Source: Asterias amurensis (Eukaryota; Echinodermata; Asteroidea; Forcipulatida; Asteriidae). Taken from it: DNA of 64,000 nucleotides. Location of the stretch: assembly GCF_032118995.1 (NCBI RefSeq), contig NC_092651.1:25776349-25840348 (forward strand), written 5' to 3'. The position numbers and the translations under genes were made by a program. Positions 32,701 to 42,180 of this stretch are shown here, piece after piece (position 1 is the stretch's first letter; each line of letters starts with the position of its first letter). The notes below the pieces were generated by a model. The model had not been told where the DNA came from and made no database searches. It saw only the letters and a program-made list of their open reading frames with translations.

Positions 32701-35700
32701 AGACGCGGTGTGGACAATGGCCGATAGAGGGCGTCTTTAGGAAGACGAGCATATGATGCAATCGTGAAGAAGGGGAAGGTGGAGGCGCGGTCAGGCTTTC
32801 TTTCCCTTTTTTAAACAATCCTCTAATGGGGTCAAGTGTATGAGGGCAATATTAATAATTGTACGGAATTCGGGCTTTCTTTCCCTTTTTTAAATAATCC
32901 TCTATTGGGGTCAAGTGCATTAGGGCAATGTTAATAATTGTACGGAATTCGGGCTTTCTTTCCCTTTTTTAAATAACCCTCTAATGGGGTCAAGTGTATT
33001 AGGGCAATGTTAATAATTGTACGGAATTCGGGCTTTCTTTCCCTTTTTTAAATAACCCTCTAATGGGGTCAAGTGTATTAGGGCAATGTTAATAATTGTA
33101 CGGAATTCGGGCTTTCCATTTCCCTTTTGTTTAAACCCTCTAATAAGGTCAAATGTATGAGGGCAATATTAATTATTGTACGGAATTCGGGCTTTCTTTC
33201 CCTTTTTTAAATAATCCTCTATTGGGGTCAAGTGTATTAGGGCAATATTAATTATTGTACCGAATTCGGGCTTTCTTTCCCTTTTTTAAATAATCCTCTA
33301 ATGTATTAGGATTCGGCCTTTAATTTTTTCCCTTTTGGAAATAATCCTCTTTTGGGGTAATATGTAGTACGGCAATATTAATAGTTATTAATTATTTGTA
33401 CGGAGTTCCCATAATTATTTAAATAATCATCTAATGGTCTTGTGAGTTATCGTATAAAATAAATTGACATCACAGCGCAGTTGTGTATTTTCGAGCCTAA
33501 TGAGGGCGCTGTTGTGCATCTTTCAGAGTGCCCCCTAGGTTGCCAAATATTTATAGTTAAGCAACAGAGCGCGACCTCAAATCCAGTGTACTGTGTACGT
33601 ATGAACGTCACCCACCGCGACTCCGTCTCCACGGAGGCGCAGTGGAAGCTTCGAAGTGTACCTGCATTCTATAGTTGTGCCCTTAGTTAATGTTTGTAAT
33701 GCAAGGTTTTTACTATATTGCTACTTTTTTTTTTTTTTTTTATGTGTATTTAAAAAAAACAAAACATATTGCTATTTTTGCTCATGTTTTTTTATCCCGC
33801 ATTTTATTAATTTAATGTTTTTTCTTGACTGTACAGCGCTTTGAAACAGTGTTAAAGCGCTTTATAAATGCATTTAAGTTAAGTTTAAGTTAAGTTTGAA
33901 AGGTTTAACCTCATGTTTTTAAAGTATTTGTTCTCTAGTCTATGTCAAGACTCAAGTCCAATCACAATTTTTTGGTTTGTTGATTATTTATAAATGCTGG
34001 GCGCGATCGCTCAATCTACGCGATTGGTCGATCGCGCTGCGCTGATGAAAGATCTATTTTATTTTAAATATTTTGGAAAAAAGGAAAACATTTTACCAGA
34101 TCCTGGAGCGAAACAGTCACAAATTTCCCAGGTTCTATTTTGAACCTGTCGCATCGCCATTTTGTGACTTCCCGACATGATTTACGCTTTATTTTTTGGT
34201 CACCAAGCGCTGAACCGCAGATACCATGGAGGAAGACCAACCAATTGGATTGACGAACCGCCGAGCCGGTGGCGAGTTGGACTAAACAATTCTGTAAAAG
34301 AGGTGTTACAAGTCAGTGCGCGCTATATGAGTGAACGGCGGGCATAGTAAGCGGACAGCGCACACGCACTGCCGCACTGCCTTATAACACCTCTTTTACA
34401 GAATGGTTTAGTCCAACTAAGCTGCGGCTCGGCAGGTTGTCAATTCAATTGGCTGGTACCTGCGCTTGGTGACCAACAAATAAAGCTTTGAGCATATCTG
34501 GAAGTCACAAAATGGCGATGCGACATTTGTGACTGTTTCGCTGCAGCCTCTGGTAATTTTGTGTACTTTTTTTCAAAATATTTTTTCAATGGTGTTTTGA
34601 GTGTTATTCATTAGACATTGAGGATTAAAGTGTTTGACCCATTGGCCCTTTACAATTCGAGCAAGCTTCTTAACCCTCCGGCTACGCCATCAGGAGGAGG
34701 GTTACGTTATTGCAACTACCTTGATCATTGATGGGATGGGTTCGATTAGCTTCCTGGGTCGACCCAATCTGCCCCCGGTCAGTTCGGATAGCTTTGATCA
34801 AAGTTTGACATCTTTCCAGGGGCTCACCCCGGTCAGCCCCAAGTACCCTTCCTTGCTTGTGGTCACTTGGGGCTGGCCTGAGGTGCATGACGTCACCACA
34901 AAAGGGTGAGTGATCATTTGATTAGCTCTTGTCAGGGGCTCACCCGAATGAGCACCGCGGGGTTGACCAGGGGAAGCTAATCGAACGCAACCATTATTTT
35001 ATTCTAAACAAGCAAACAAACATAAGTCATGTGTTAAAAACTTTGCCTCTGGAAATACAACCAACCGAAGTTTGCTAAATAGAATGAAATGAAACACAAA
35101 CCACTCATTTTTGTGTTTACAAAAATCGGGGGAAAAAAAAGAGTTAAAAAAAATGATGCGACCCCAAAAAAGGATGCGGGCGAGACGCTAAAGTAGTTTT
35201 TTTTTTTTTTGCCCAATATATTATTTTATTTTTATGAACCATTATATTCTACTTTTCTAAAATATTCTAAAATGTTGAGCCATTATCATTCCATAACAAA
35301 CAAATAGCCTGAACCGCCATCTGAATGCAAGGATGTGCCCCTTTAAATAAGAAAAATGCAAAAATGAACTACTTGACTTGTTTTATTACAGTTTCTAAGA
35401 CCAGGGTCGTGTTTTGGCATCCCAGGAAGCCCAAACCCAACGAGGCAGTGCTCATCTTTGACACCCAGACCACCATCTTCAGAAGGAGCACTTGAGAAAG
35501 ATGAGGATAGACCCCACATGCTCCATGTAGTATGGAGAACTCGCTCTTTAAAGAGGAGACCTTATTGGGAGAGGAAAATCATCCAGCAACTAATGCTACA
35601 GAGGGTAAATTATTTATCTTTCCTTACGCCTCTGGCGTTTTCTCTACTCTAGCCATGTGGCCTAGTGTAAGCTTGGGCGATATCACGATATTATCGAATA

Positions 35701-37386
35701 TCCCGATATTAATTTGGAAACGATTTCGATATCGGATAGATTTGGTTTTAATCGAAATATCAATATATCGCGATATATCGCGATAATCTCAATATATCTC
35801 AATATCGATTAAATATCGCGATGTATTTGCAAGCTTAGACATCTTGCACCCCATGTGTTTGGAGTAAAACGAGAAGAATAGGTCATAAGAACACCTCTCT
35901 TATGCTATGGCTGTCTCTTCTGATGATGTCAAATTTAATTAATCGCGATTATATCGAATATTGCGATATATTGTCGGCGATATATCGTGAATAAAACAAA
36001 TCGATATAGCCCAAGCTTAGCCTAGTGTTGTAAAATCAGCATATATTAGTGGCTGCAACACTATTGTTTATGTAGCATGACATTGTTTATGTAGAGTTAA
36101 ACTTTTTTATGCATGTTTTTTTCTCAAAAGTATAGGTTTTTAAACAAAATTTATATTTTGGGTACAGTTTTGAGATCCCAGAGTTTGGCATGTTTGCAGT
36201 ATATCCATTGCTTACCACAGGTTTTTTATACCAGTCTTATCCAAGTCCAAACATATTCGTGTGGAATGACGTACATGTAGGAGAAGAGGAAATTTAAGAA
36301 TTTTTGCCGCACATTAGGTCAAACAGCCACATCAAATACTCTGCAAAGTTCAGAATGTCTTTTGCATTGCTCAGTCATATATGGTGATCATTGCAGTGAA
36401 ATAGATAACGCTGAAAACATTTGACGAAAGTAAAGGAATGTTAACACAATCGTGTCAATTTTATCAGAGGAGATCAAACTTTCTGGTGTTAAATTACCCA
36501 AGTATCAAGAGTCTTTCTTTTGAAACTGTTTTGATATTTTTTTTCCTTGGAATGGAATGCCTTGATTAAAGGGGTGCAGACATCAGGACACCAATTTCAT
36601 ATTAAAGCTGCTATTTTTCCTCGCCCTCCACCTCTAGAACCCTGGTTCAAATCATGTCTGGGTACAACATGTGTGGATTGGGTTTTCTGAGTCCTTCTGG
36701 CTGCGTGGGTTTTCCCTTAAATAATTCTCTGGAGTGTTCCTCCCACAACTTAACCTGAAACTTTCTTGTCTTAACTCCTTTGTCTAGTGAAGTGATTTAA
36801 TAGTTCGTTTTCTGAGTCTTTTGCTTCACAGCCTGAACAAAAAACGAAATTAAATGAAATGTTTTTGCACTGCAAATCTACATTTCTTTGATGGTGTTCA
36901 TAAAATGTTGGCAAATGGAGACTGACAATATATAATATCTGTAATTTTTAACGCAATTCAGCCTCTGGCTGCCAAGTTGAGTGTTTTTTAATAAACCAAT
37001 AATAATAAAAATAACCAATAACAAACCAAAGCTCAATCCATACTTAATTACATATGATTTGATTAATGATGTTTCTACTTCATTCAATTTAATTAATCAA
37101 GTTTTTATTCTCCTTTCCAAATTGGCAGAATGACTTTCCTGTTGTCCACAAAAACATAGAAAGTGTCAACATTCTCCTCCGTAAAGTGCGACACCTGATA
37201 CGCGTCAAACCGCTTAGCCTCAAATACGGTCTGCCAAACGGAGACTACAGTTCCACCCTCCTCAAATGGAATGGAGAGTTCATTGTGAATAGGAAACTTG
37301 ATAACATTGGACACGAAATACCGGCTGGAAAAGAGACTAGTGAATCAAGCAAAGACAATTTGACTGAGGAGGAGAGTTTAAGATGA
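26722..37386 (+). CDS. MRPL30: MRPL30, mitochondrial ribosomal protein uL30m, 3 exons, 173 aa
   Basis: This is a protein of the mitoribosome large subunit. Coding exons are 26722-26772, 35392-35604 and 37129-37386. All are phase 0, with donors GTAAGC and GTAAAT and acceptors TTACAG and GGCAG. Exon 1 gives a 17-residue basic, amphipathic start that can serve as a mitochondrial presequence. Exon 2 carries HMLHVVWRTRSLKRRPYWER, matching human [20 protein letters not shown]. Exon 3 carries VVHKNIESVN and HLIRVKPLSL, matching human VHKNIPSVN and HLIRIKPLKL. The length is close to the 161 residues of the human protein as I recall it. The C-terminus has a different acidic, serine-rich tail. Intron 1 is 8.6 kb and contains a complete nested gene plus a TIR element. 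Intron 2 contains an hAT-like MITE. Confidence 0.94.
26932..27053. mobile_element. hAT-like palindromic MITE (GTATGGCGCCACCAC family), copy 1
   Basis: The arms CTTTCCGTATGGCGCCACCA and CTTTTTCACTC are mirrored at the right end across a short AT-rich core. Related copies are at 43745, 44002 and 46028. No clean target duplication is visible around this copy. Confidence 0.85.
27672..27800 (+). promoter_or_regulatory. Possible promoter of the nested 1,088-aa gene
   Basis: A cluster of TGACGTCACGTGACC (CRE/E-box-like) and GATTGGTCA (inverted CCAAT) lies about 230-300 bases upstream of the nested gene start codon. Such a cluster is unusual in the surrounding AT-rich intron. The role is inferred. 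Confidence 0.35.
28028..31654 (+). CDS. Nested two-exon gene, 1,088 aa, transposase-like, family unassigned
   Basis: Exon 1 is 28028-28388 and exon 2 is 28749-31654. The donor is GACA/GTAAGT and the acceptor TTTCAG/GTCC. The join restores one frame of 3,267 bases with no interruption. Residues 1-120 start MPPKKRK (NLS-like) and are otherwise unknown. Residues about 127-265 are 13 near-perfect PQPGTSQQL(E/D) repeats plus one degenerate. Residues about 296-450 are a Lys/Arg-rich coiled coil. From about 452 comes the core: YSPEMRMLVYDAV, then LGFDATTQEGVH (Asp527) and TMSDRAAVNH (Asp603), which look like the first acidic positions of an RNase H-like transposase fold, then RGNRLRIMFHICG and ILGLIGKLLSGPW. 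The last 75 residues (GGKIVGHKLSHIWYDED onwards) resemble a Tudor/SH3-like barrel. I recall similar large uncharacterised proteins in cnidarians, molluscs and lancelets, but cannot name a superfamily. It is likely an intact mobile-element gene, or a domesticated one. Confidence 0.82.
28765..29165 (+). repeat. 30-bp coding minisatellite inside the nested gene
   Basis: CAGCCTGGAAC(A/T)TCACAACAG plus CTTGA(G/C)CCC repeats 13 times almost without change, plus one degenerate unit at the right end. The 30-base period keeps the host frame open and makes PQPGTSQQL(E/D). The high identity implies recent expansion, so copy number probably varies between individuals. Confidence 0.95.
32345..32795. repeat. 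90-bp minisatellite, about five units
   Basis: GGAAGACG(A/G/T)GCAT(A/T)TGATGC recurs near 32372, 32470, 32560, 32650 and 32740, at 90-bp spacing (the first is 98). Each unit includes GGAGGCGCGGAGTCGCGGTG, nearly the same as the subterminal part of the flanking TIR. The minus-strand open frames are repeat artefacts. Confidence 0.93.
32790..33420. repeat. 79-bp minisatellite, about eight units, decaying to the right
   Basis: GAATTCGGGCTTTCTTTCCC recurs near 32866, 32945, 33024, 33103, 33183 and 33263, at 79-80 bp spacing. Shared parts are AATCCTCTAATGGGGTCAAG and AGGGCAATGTTAATAATTGT. The last one or two units are increasingly diverged. It abuts the 90-bp array directly. Confidence 0.93.
34060..34590. 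mobile_element. Foldback element, arms of about 220 bp
   Basis: The left arm includes GCGAAACAGTCACAAAT, GTCGCATCGCCATTTTGTGA, TTGGTCACCAAGCGC and TTCTGTAAAAGAGGTGTTA. All recur inverted in 34379-34590, around a GC-rich loop of about 65 bp at 34313-34378. Arms differ by scattered substitutions and a 20-bp insertion in the left arm. There is no coding capacity. It lies in intron 1 of MRPL30. Confidence 0.88.
34686..34993. mobile_element. MITE with GTTCGATTAGCTTCC termini
   Basis: GGGTTCGATTAGCTTCCTGG near 34738 is mirrored by CCAGGGGAAGCTAATCGAAC ending near 34990. The element is about 260 bp, and GGGGCTCACCC motifs occur inside near both ends. Just to the left (34686-34716) is AGGAGGGTTACGTTATTGCA, which also forms the palindrome at 44396-44455. 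Confidence 0.7.
35668..36019. mobile_element. hAT-like MITE with 8-bp target duplication
   Basis: The termini are TAAGCTTGGGCGATATC and the inverse GATATAGCCCAAGCTTA. Both sides are flanked by the identical 8-mer GCCTAGTG (35660-35667 and 36020-36027). The interior is rich in ATCGCGATAT-type palindromes. The 8-bp duplication is typical of hAT transposons. It sits in intron 2 of MRPL30, 64 bp past exon 2. Confidence 0.92.
36028..37128. other. MRPL30 intron 2, right part
   Basis: No gene is seen. A SINE-like copy lies at 36618-36850. The rest is AT-rich, ending in a polypyrimidine stretch before the exon 3 acceptor. Confidence 0.5.
36618..36850 (+). mobile_element. SINE copy (GGTTCAAATC family)
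   Basis: It carries CCTCTAGAACCCTGGTTCAA and later GCGTGGGTTTTCCCTTAAAT and AACTTAACCTGAAACTTTC. It matches 62545-62760 and, inverted, 23030-23205. Confidence 0.6.
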
Positions 37387-37839
37387 TGATCTCCCACAAT
37401 TCAAGTTTTCTTTTTTTTTAAATGGTTATGTGGAGGGTCAGGCGAAGCGGAATTCCTTACTACTATTTCAAGATGTTTTAAATTTGCCACAGAGATGAAA
37501 GGATATTATTTGTTTCTACCCGTGCTCAAGTGCACAAGTGTCCTTAGCTGGTATCCAGGCCTGATACTTCAATTAGGCCTGATACTTCATGGAGGCAACG
37601 AAGGCGATTGCCTCCATGCCCCCTAGTCATTGCCTTGGTGCCCTTGAAATGCTCCCGTATAAATTTACAATTTTCTCATAGGTTGCCCTTTACCAAGGAA
37701 AAAATGCCTTGGTGCCCTTGCCCTTTCAAAAACAAAGCATACAGGCCTGTGTATCGGACCCACACTCTGCTGCTAACAACACCAGAGCTTCGGTCGGGTG
37801 AACTAGATCGCTCAACCATGACACGCCGCAAAATCAAAT

Positions 37840-38120
37840 GTCGCCAATCCAAACTACTGTACAGTCTAGATACATTTTGGTTATACAACTTTGTTTACCT
37901 GTTTTTCGTTTTCCCTGTAAATACCTTCCATTTATAACCAACTAAAGATGAAAGCACATCAATCATAACACTCCTCACTGAAGTGATGTCTAGTGACATC
38001 AAATGATCATTCTTTGCAATCTTTGGTACAAATTATTTGCCCGGGGGTGTTTCGAGGGTATGTACTTATGTAGTAAACTTTCCTTTTAGGGAGTTGTGGG
38101 TTGGGGGGGAGGTGCTTGTT
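37840..38120 (+). repeat. Block duplicated at 44590-44900
   Basis: In the same order, both blocks share ACTACT followed by AGTCTAGA, a GTTTACCTGTTTTT or GTAAACCTGTTTTT, CATTGCAATCTTTG or CTTTGCAATCTTTG, and GGGTGTTTCGAGGG followed by ATGTACTT and a G run. This copy lies just past MRPL30; the other lies just before LONRF exon 2. It may be an old dispersed repeat or a local segmental duplication. Confidence 0.6.
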
Positions 38121-38299
38121 GACTCCCCAACTAACAACCTCCATACTATTTCAAATGAAAAATGAAAAAGGAGTGCTTTAAGGAAAAATAATGATTTTTG
38201 TGTGACAGAATGTAGAATTGTAGTTTCGATGCCCTTGTTCTACTTCGCTTGCCAAATGAAGTTCAAATGAGGTTCAAATGCCCCCCCCCGGTTGCCCCA

Positions 38300-39200
38300 C
38301 CCTTCTCATGAATGGCATCATCTTAAAGCTGAAAACTTGTGCTTTCCAATGATACATTTGGTTACATTCAAGGGTCACGCATCAGCCAGCACCATTGTCT
38401 TGAAAATGTGGTGCAAAAATGCAGTTGGTTCACTTTTGAACCCATGCCATTTTGGCCTTCAGACAGAGTGTAAACCTCGGGTTGTCACAAACGGTTCAGC
38501 TAATAACAGCAGAGTGGCCAAGAAAAGGTATGAAACCAGAGAAGTTTGCTGGGATCTCTCTCACACCGCTCAAGAAGCCACTCACGGAAAGTATGTCTTC
38601 TTGCAAGATCAGGAAACAGAAGTTCATGACGGATGTGAAGATGTGGAACAGATGGAAGTGAAGGTCCAGATGAGTGATCCGATTAAAAGTGGTGTGGCTC
38701 AGTCCAACACCATTCCGTCTTGCACTTGTCTCCCGTGGGTGGTCAATCAGTTGCTGTCGTAGGATAGCGATGTTTTCCTGAGATCTCGCTGTCCTTGGCC
38801 TTCTTGAACTTCCTTTGTTGCGATTGAGGTTGGTTCCTGATGTGCTTCATACTTTCTCACATTGGCCCAGATTGTTTCTTTGCTGGTGGTTCTCGATCTG
38901 GGAATGCTTCTCCAAATTCATCCTGTGTAGCCTGCAAAAAGTTCTGGTTGCATACCATTTCTTGACCACAAATGTTCTCTGTTCTGCCGTTAGCTGAACC
39001 ATTGTGACAACCTGAGGTTTACACTCTGTCTGAAGGCCAGAATGACAAGGGTTTAAAAGTGAACCAACTGCATTTTTGCACCACATTTTCAAGACAATGG
39101 TGCTCTCTGATGCATGACCCTGGAATGTAACCAAATGTATCATTGGAAAGCACAAGGTTTCAGCTTTAAGATGATGCCATACTTTCTGCTGGTAAACATA
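38300..39200. mobile_element. Foldback element built from a mariner-like transposase gene
   Basis: The arms 38303-38560 and 38960-39180 are inverted copies, sharing GGCATCATCTTAAAGCTG, GTGGTGCAAAAATGCAGTTG, CAGACAGAGTGTAAACCT and the start-codon region. On the minus strand the inner part reads MVQLTAEQRTFVVKKWYAT, then an HTH segment, then SLPSVP-type debris and GVGLSHTTFNRI with HPFHI. This order is that of the N-terminal half of Tc1/mariner-like (DUF4817 HTH) transposases. The C-terminal catalytic half is absent, replaced by the inverted 5' arm. It is non-autonomous. Confidence 0.75.
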
Positions 39201-39907
39201 ATAGTCTGGCCATAAAAACCCTTTAAAGTAGGATTACCTTTTTTTTGAGACACCCTGTATATAACTCTATGTAAAATATACACTTTAGCAATGTGAGAGG
39301 CGTGTTCGCACACTTTCATACTTGCCCGCTAAAATTAGAACATTTCTATCGTTTTAAGATGCTCCCTAAATAAACCAATGTTTAACCCAAATTCAGGTAC
39401 TGTAAGAAGCTTTTCATCAATAAAGAAACCAGATTAAAGGAACTGTTTGAAAAAAAAGAAGTAACCAGTGTGAAAAAAGATGTTTTTTGTATTTTGTATC
39501 TTTAAATATGGTGTGGAGTTTATTGAGTTTATTGCATGTCTTTATAGACTTGTGGACAAGCCATCAGTTCGCGCGAGAGCAGTGATCTCGCGAGAGCACT
39601 ATCTCAGCGGTTGGGGCTGGTTTAACGACATGTCCACAAGTCTAATGTCTTAAGGGAGAATTGCCTACAAGCTCTGCTTCTAAAATGGTTCCCTATGCAC
39701 TGTTATATTAATTGTTTTCATCTAGTTCTTGACATCTATACTGAAAACTATTCTTTGTACAAATCTATTTTAATAGTGTCTTGTGTTTTTTGGGTGTGTT
39801 TTTTACTGTGGAAAGTAAATGAGCCTTGAACCCTGAGTCAAAGGGAAGGTTTGTGTTTGGTAATCACTGTTCAAATGAATGGTGATAAAAACTTACTTGG
39901 TAAGAAG
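39201..39907. other. Intergenic, no gene seen
   Basis: It has a short palindromic stretch near 39550-39650 (GACTTGTGGACAAGCC and ACATGTCCACAAGTCT inverted) enclosing GCGCGAGAGCAGTGATCTCG, probably a small MITE of about 105 bp. The rest is AT-rich and unassigned. Confidence 0.5.
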
Positions 39908-40448
39908 TTTAAAGGGACACACCGGCTCACCATTTACGCAATTTAGGGGTGTAGAATCATAAATAATGTTTTTATAGATGGTTGCTGTAAAAAAAGTCAT
40001 CAAAATGTCACGTATTTAGCGAAAAATGAAAAAAAAAAAAAAAGAGCGGCCATATAACAAGCTTCCGTTACACGGACTCTTTGAATGTGAATCTTACGTT
40101 AGATTTTTCACCATTATTTACATTTTGTAGCGATAATTTGAATACATGATCTTTTTCGTCAATTATTCGTAAATAATTTTGTAAAAAAAAGATTTAAATT
40201 TGGTTAAGTAAGTTACTTTTAGACGGCTGAAAGTAAAACTAGCCCGGAAGGTCACGTGATTGTTTGTACCACTTTTTGGTTAGAACAATCACGCGACCTG
40301 CGTTTTTGTCTTAAAATGCTCAAAAACGGCTAAATTTGATGATTTTTTTTAAGGACTGTTCTTCTTCATTCCTGGAAGACCGTTGAAGTCATATCTTAGT
40401 CTATTTTGTAGCCCAAACAGCCCAATTCGACCGGTGTGTCCCTTTAAA
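39908..40448. mobile_element. TTAA-flanked MITE, family C
   Basis: It begins TTTAAAGGGACACACCGG and ends CCGGTGTGTCCCTTTAAA, an exact 18-bp inverted repeat that contains a TTAA at each outer edge. It is about 540 bp with no coding capacity. Only one copy is in the window. Confidence 0.88.
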
Positions 40449-40583
40449 GCATTTTGAGAACCATTTCACTTCAAAGTAATGTGGTATGGAAATGATATAT
40501 AACTTTGTATCCCCAAAAATTGGAATCTTACTACAGGATTCAAACAAACAAACGGTTCAAAAAACCAATGGTATACTTTCCCA

Positions 40584-40957
40584 TTAAAGCCATTGGACCC
40601 TTTCGGTAAACAGTGTTGTCCAAGGCCCACACTTTGTGTACCACAACTTCTATATCAAATAACAAACCTGTGAAAATTTAGGCTCAATCGGTCATCGGAG
40701 TCGGGAGAAAACAACGGAAAAACCCACCCTTGTTTCCGCGCGTTTCGCCGTGTCATGTTATGTGTTTGAAATAAATCCGTAATTCTCGTTAACGAGAATT
40801 TATATTGTTTTGCTGTTTTCTCAAAAAGTAAAGCATTTCATAGAATAATATTTCAAGAGAAGTCTTTCACCATTGCCTTCTGTAAACCCTGTAAGTTATT
40901 TGTAAATCTGTGAACTTTGTTATTTTTGTCTGAACCGAAAGGGTCCAATGGCTTTAA
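40584..40957. mobile_element. TTAA-flanked MITE, family B
   Basis: It begins TTAAAGCCATTGGACCCTTT and ends AAAGGGTCCAATGGCTTTAA, an exact inverted repeat of 24 bp when the following CGG is included. The interior shares AACAAACCTGTGAAAATTT and CTCAATCGGTCATCG with family A, so A and B are related. Confidence 0.9.
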
Positions 40958-41466
40958 GGGCCATATTTGGTGAAGCCTTCATTTTTTTTTTTTAAAGATA
41001 TTTTTGTATTTTGGAGGAAATCAGTAAGATTGTTATGAAATAGCCAAATGTTTTGTTAAAAGTAACATCGAAAGTCTATTAAACCCTAGCCCTGGTGGTC
41101 TTACACTTACGTATTGAACTACAGAGGAAGAGTCCTATATAGGGCTAATCAAACCCATAGTTTATGTAGGTCAGCCATTGTATTTAAAGAATCAGCCTAC
41201 CTTTTGGGGGGGAGTGTCAAAAATCAAACATACAAAAATTGGCTGTTTGCAAAGGAAAATTTGTAAAACCCAATACTGGCCCATATCATATTGGCCATGA
41301 TTAACAGTGTGGAACGAAAACACAGATTAAATAAATGTCTGCCAACCCAGATTGGAATGAACCCAGTGAATTCAATGTCGGGTGTCACATAACATGTGAT
41401 AACACCTTAGATAACATGTACAGGTATTGATATTCTAGTACAACTAGCTGTGTGGATTGTATCTTC

Positions 41467-42180
41467 ACTCACATGGCACCAGTGTTGTGGAACCGTGCTA
41501 CCAAGTGACATAACAAACATGCACACATGTCAAACTCTATTTAAGAAATGATTGTTACTGCAAGTTATTATTGTTTACGGTGTATAATTTTCTGGGAGAG
41601 CTCTGATGTTTGGTAGTATGTATAGTATGTAGAAAACGTGTTTTATAAGTTTGTATTATTAAGTCCGTATGGACTGTTAAAGGGGTAACCCTGTTTCAGT
41701 CCTAGGAGTAGGTGGTAACAGCCTCTGGAACAAAATAATTGTAGCCCACACCTTGAATTGGCCTTCGGCCTTGTGTGTCTGGCGACTTGCATAAAAAAAA
41801 TATTAAAAAAATAGGGAAGCTTTGTCAAATCTCATGAAATAATGGAAACACAGCAGAGACAAAATTATCCGAAAGTACCGAATATAATTACACAACACAT
41901 GGCACCAGTGTTGTGGAACAATCTAGTGACATTAGAAACATTTACTTTTATTAGTCAAGGTCAAATTAAGAAATTTATGTTTCTGCAAGCTATCAACATC
42001 CATGTTTTGTGTGTAATTTTCTGTGGAGAGCTCTGATATTGCGTTGAATCTTTTTCTGTTCGCAATAGTGCCCTCCAGGGTTAGAAAATGTGTTTTATAA
42101 GTTTGTGTTATTCTATCTATTGTGAATGGGAAGCTTGTCAAATCTCATTAAATAATGAAAATAAACAGGACACAACAGAA
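41467..42180 (+). mobile_element. Tandem LINE 3'-end-like units, interrupted by a SINE
   Basis: CACATGGCACCAGTGTTGTG and the following 140 bases occur at 41471 and 41899. GGGAAGCTTTGTCAAATCTC and GGGAAGCTTGTCAAATCTC follow at 41815 and 42129. The frame HMAPVLWNNL with a following KKFMF resembles the conserved end of many LINE ORF2 proteins (APxLWNxLP...KxxLKxFLF). The two units are about 430 bp apart, because a SINE (41661-41808) lies inside the first. Both are degraded. Confidence 0.55.
41661..41808 (+). mobile_element. SINE (TGGCGACTTGCATAA family), inserted copy
   Basis: It runs from AGTCCGTATGGACTGTTAAA through CCTAGGAGTAGGTGGTAACA and GCCCACACCTTGAATTGGCC to GGCGACTTGCATAAAAAAAA. Comparison with the uninterrupted neighbouring LINE-like unit at 42085-42126 shows both insertion edges. 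This makes it the fullest copy in the window, about 145 bp. Confidence 0.7.

Larger units (their letters stand above)
32138..33676. mobile_element. 1.5-kb TIR element carrying two minisatellites
   Basis: The left end reads AACTATAGAATACAGGTACA and continues to GCGCCTCCGCGGAGGC and GGAGTCGCGGT. The right end is the inverse, reading from 33676 AACTATAGAATGCAGGTACA and on to GCGCCTCCGTGGAGAC and GGAGTCGCGGT. The inverted repeat is roughly 65-70 bp with about 80% identity by eye. There is no coding capacity. No clean target duplication was found at the edges. It lies 480 bases past the nested gene in MRPL30 intron 1. Confidence 0.8.

Noticed and set aside
32301-32818. Minus-strand frames of 138 and 149 residues rich in Pro, Ser and Arg
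   Set aside because: They read through the 90-bp minisatellite; there is no domain and the frame ends where the array ends.
32345-33420. Regular repeats considered as a CRISPR-like array
   Set aside because: Units are contiguous without unique spacers, and the genome is eukaryotic.
34634-34909. 91-residue plus-strand frame and its complement
   Set aside because: It coincides with a MITE and its flank; no domain or conserved splice context.
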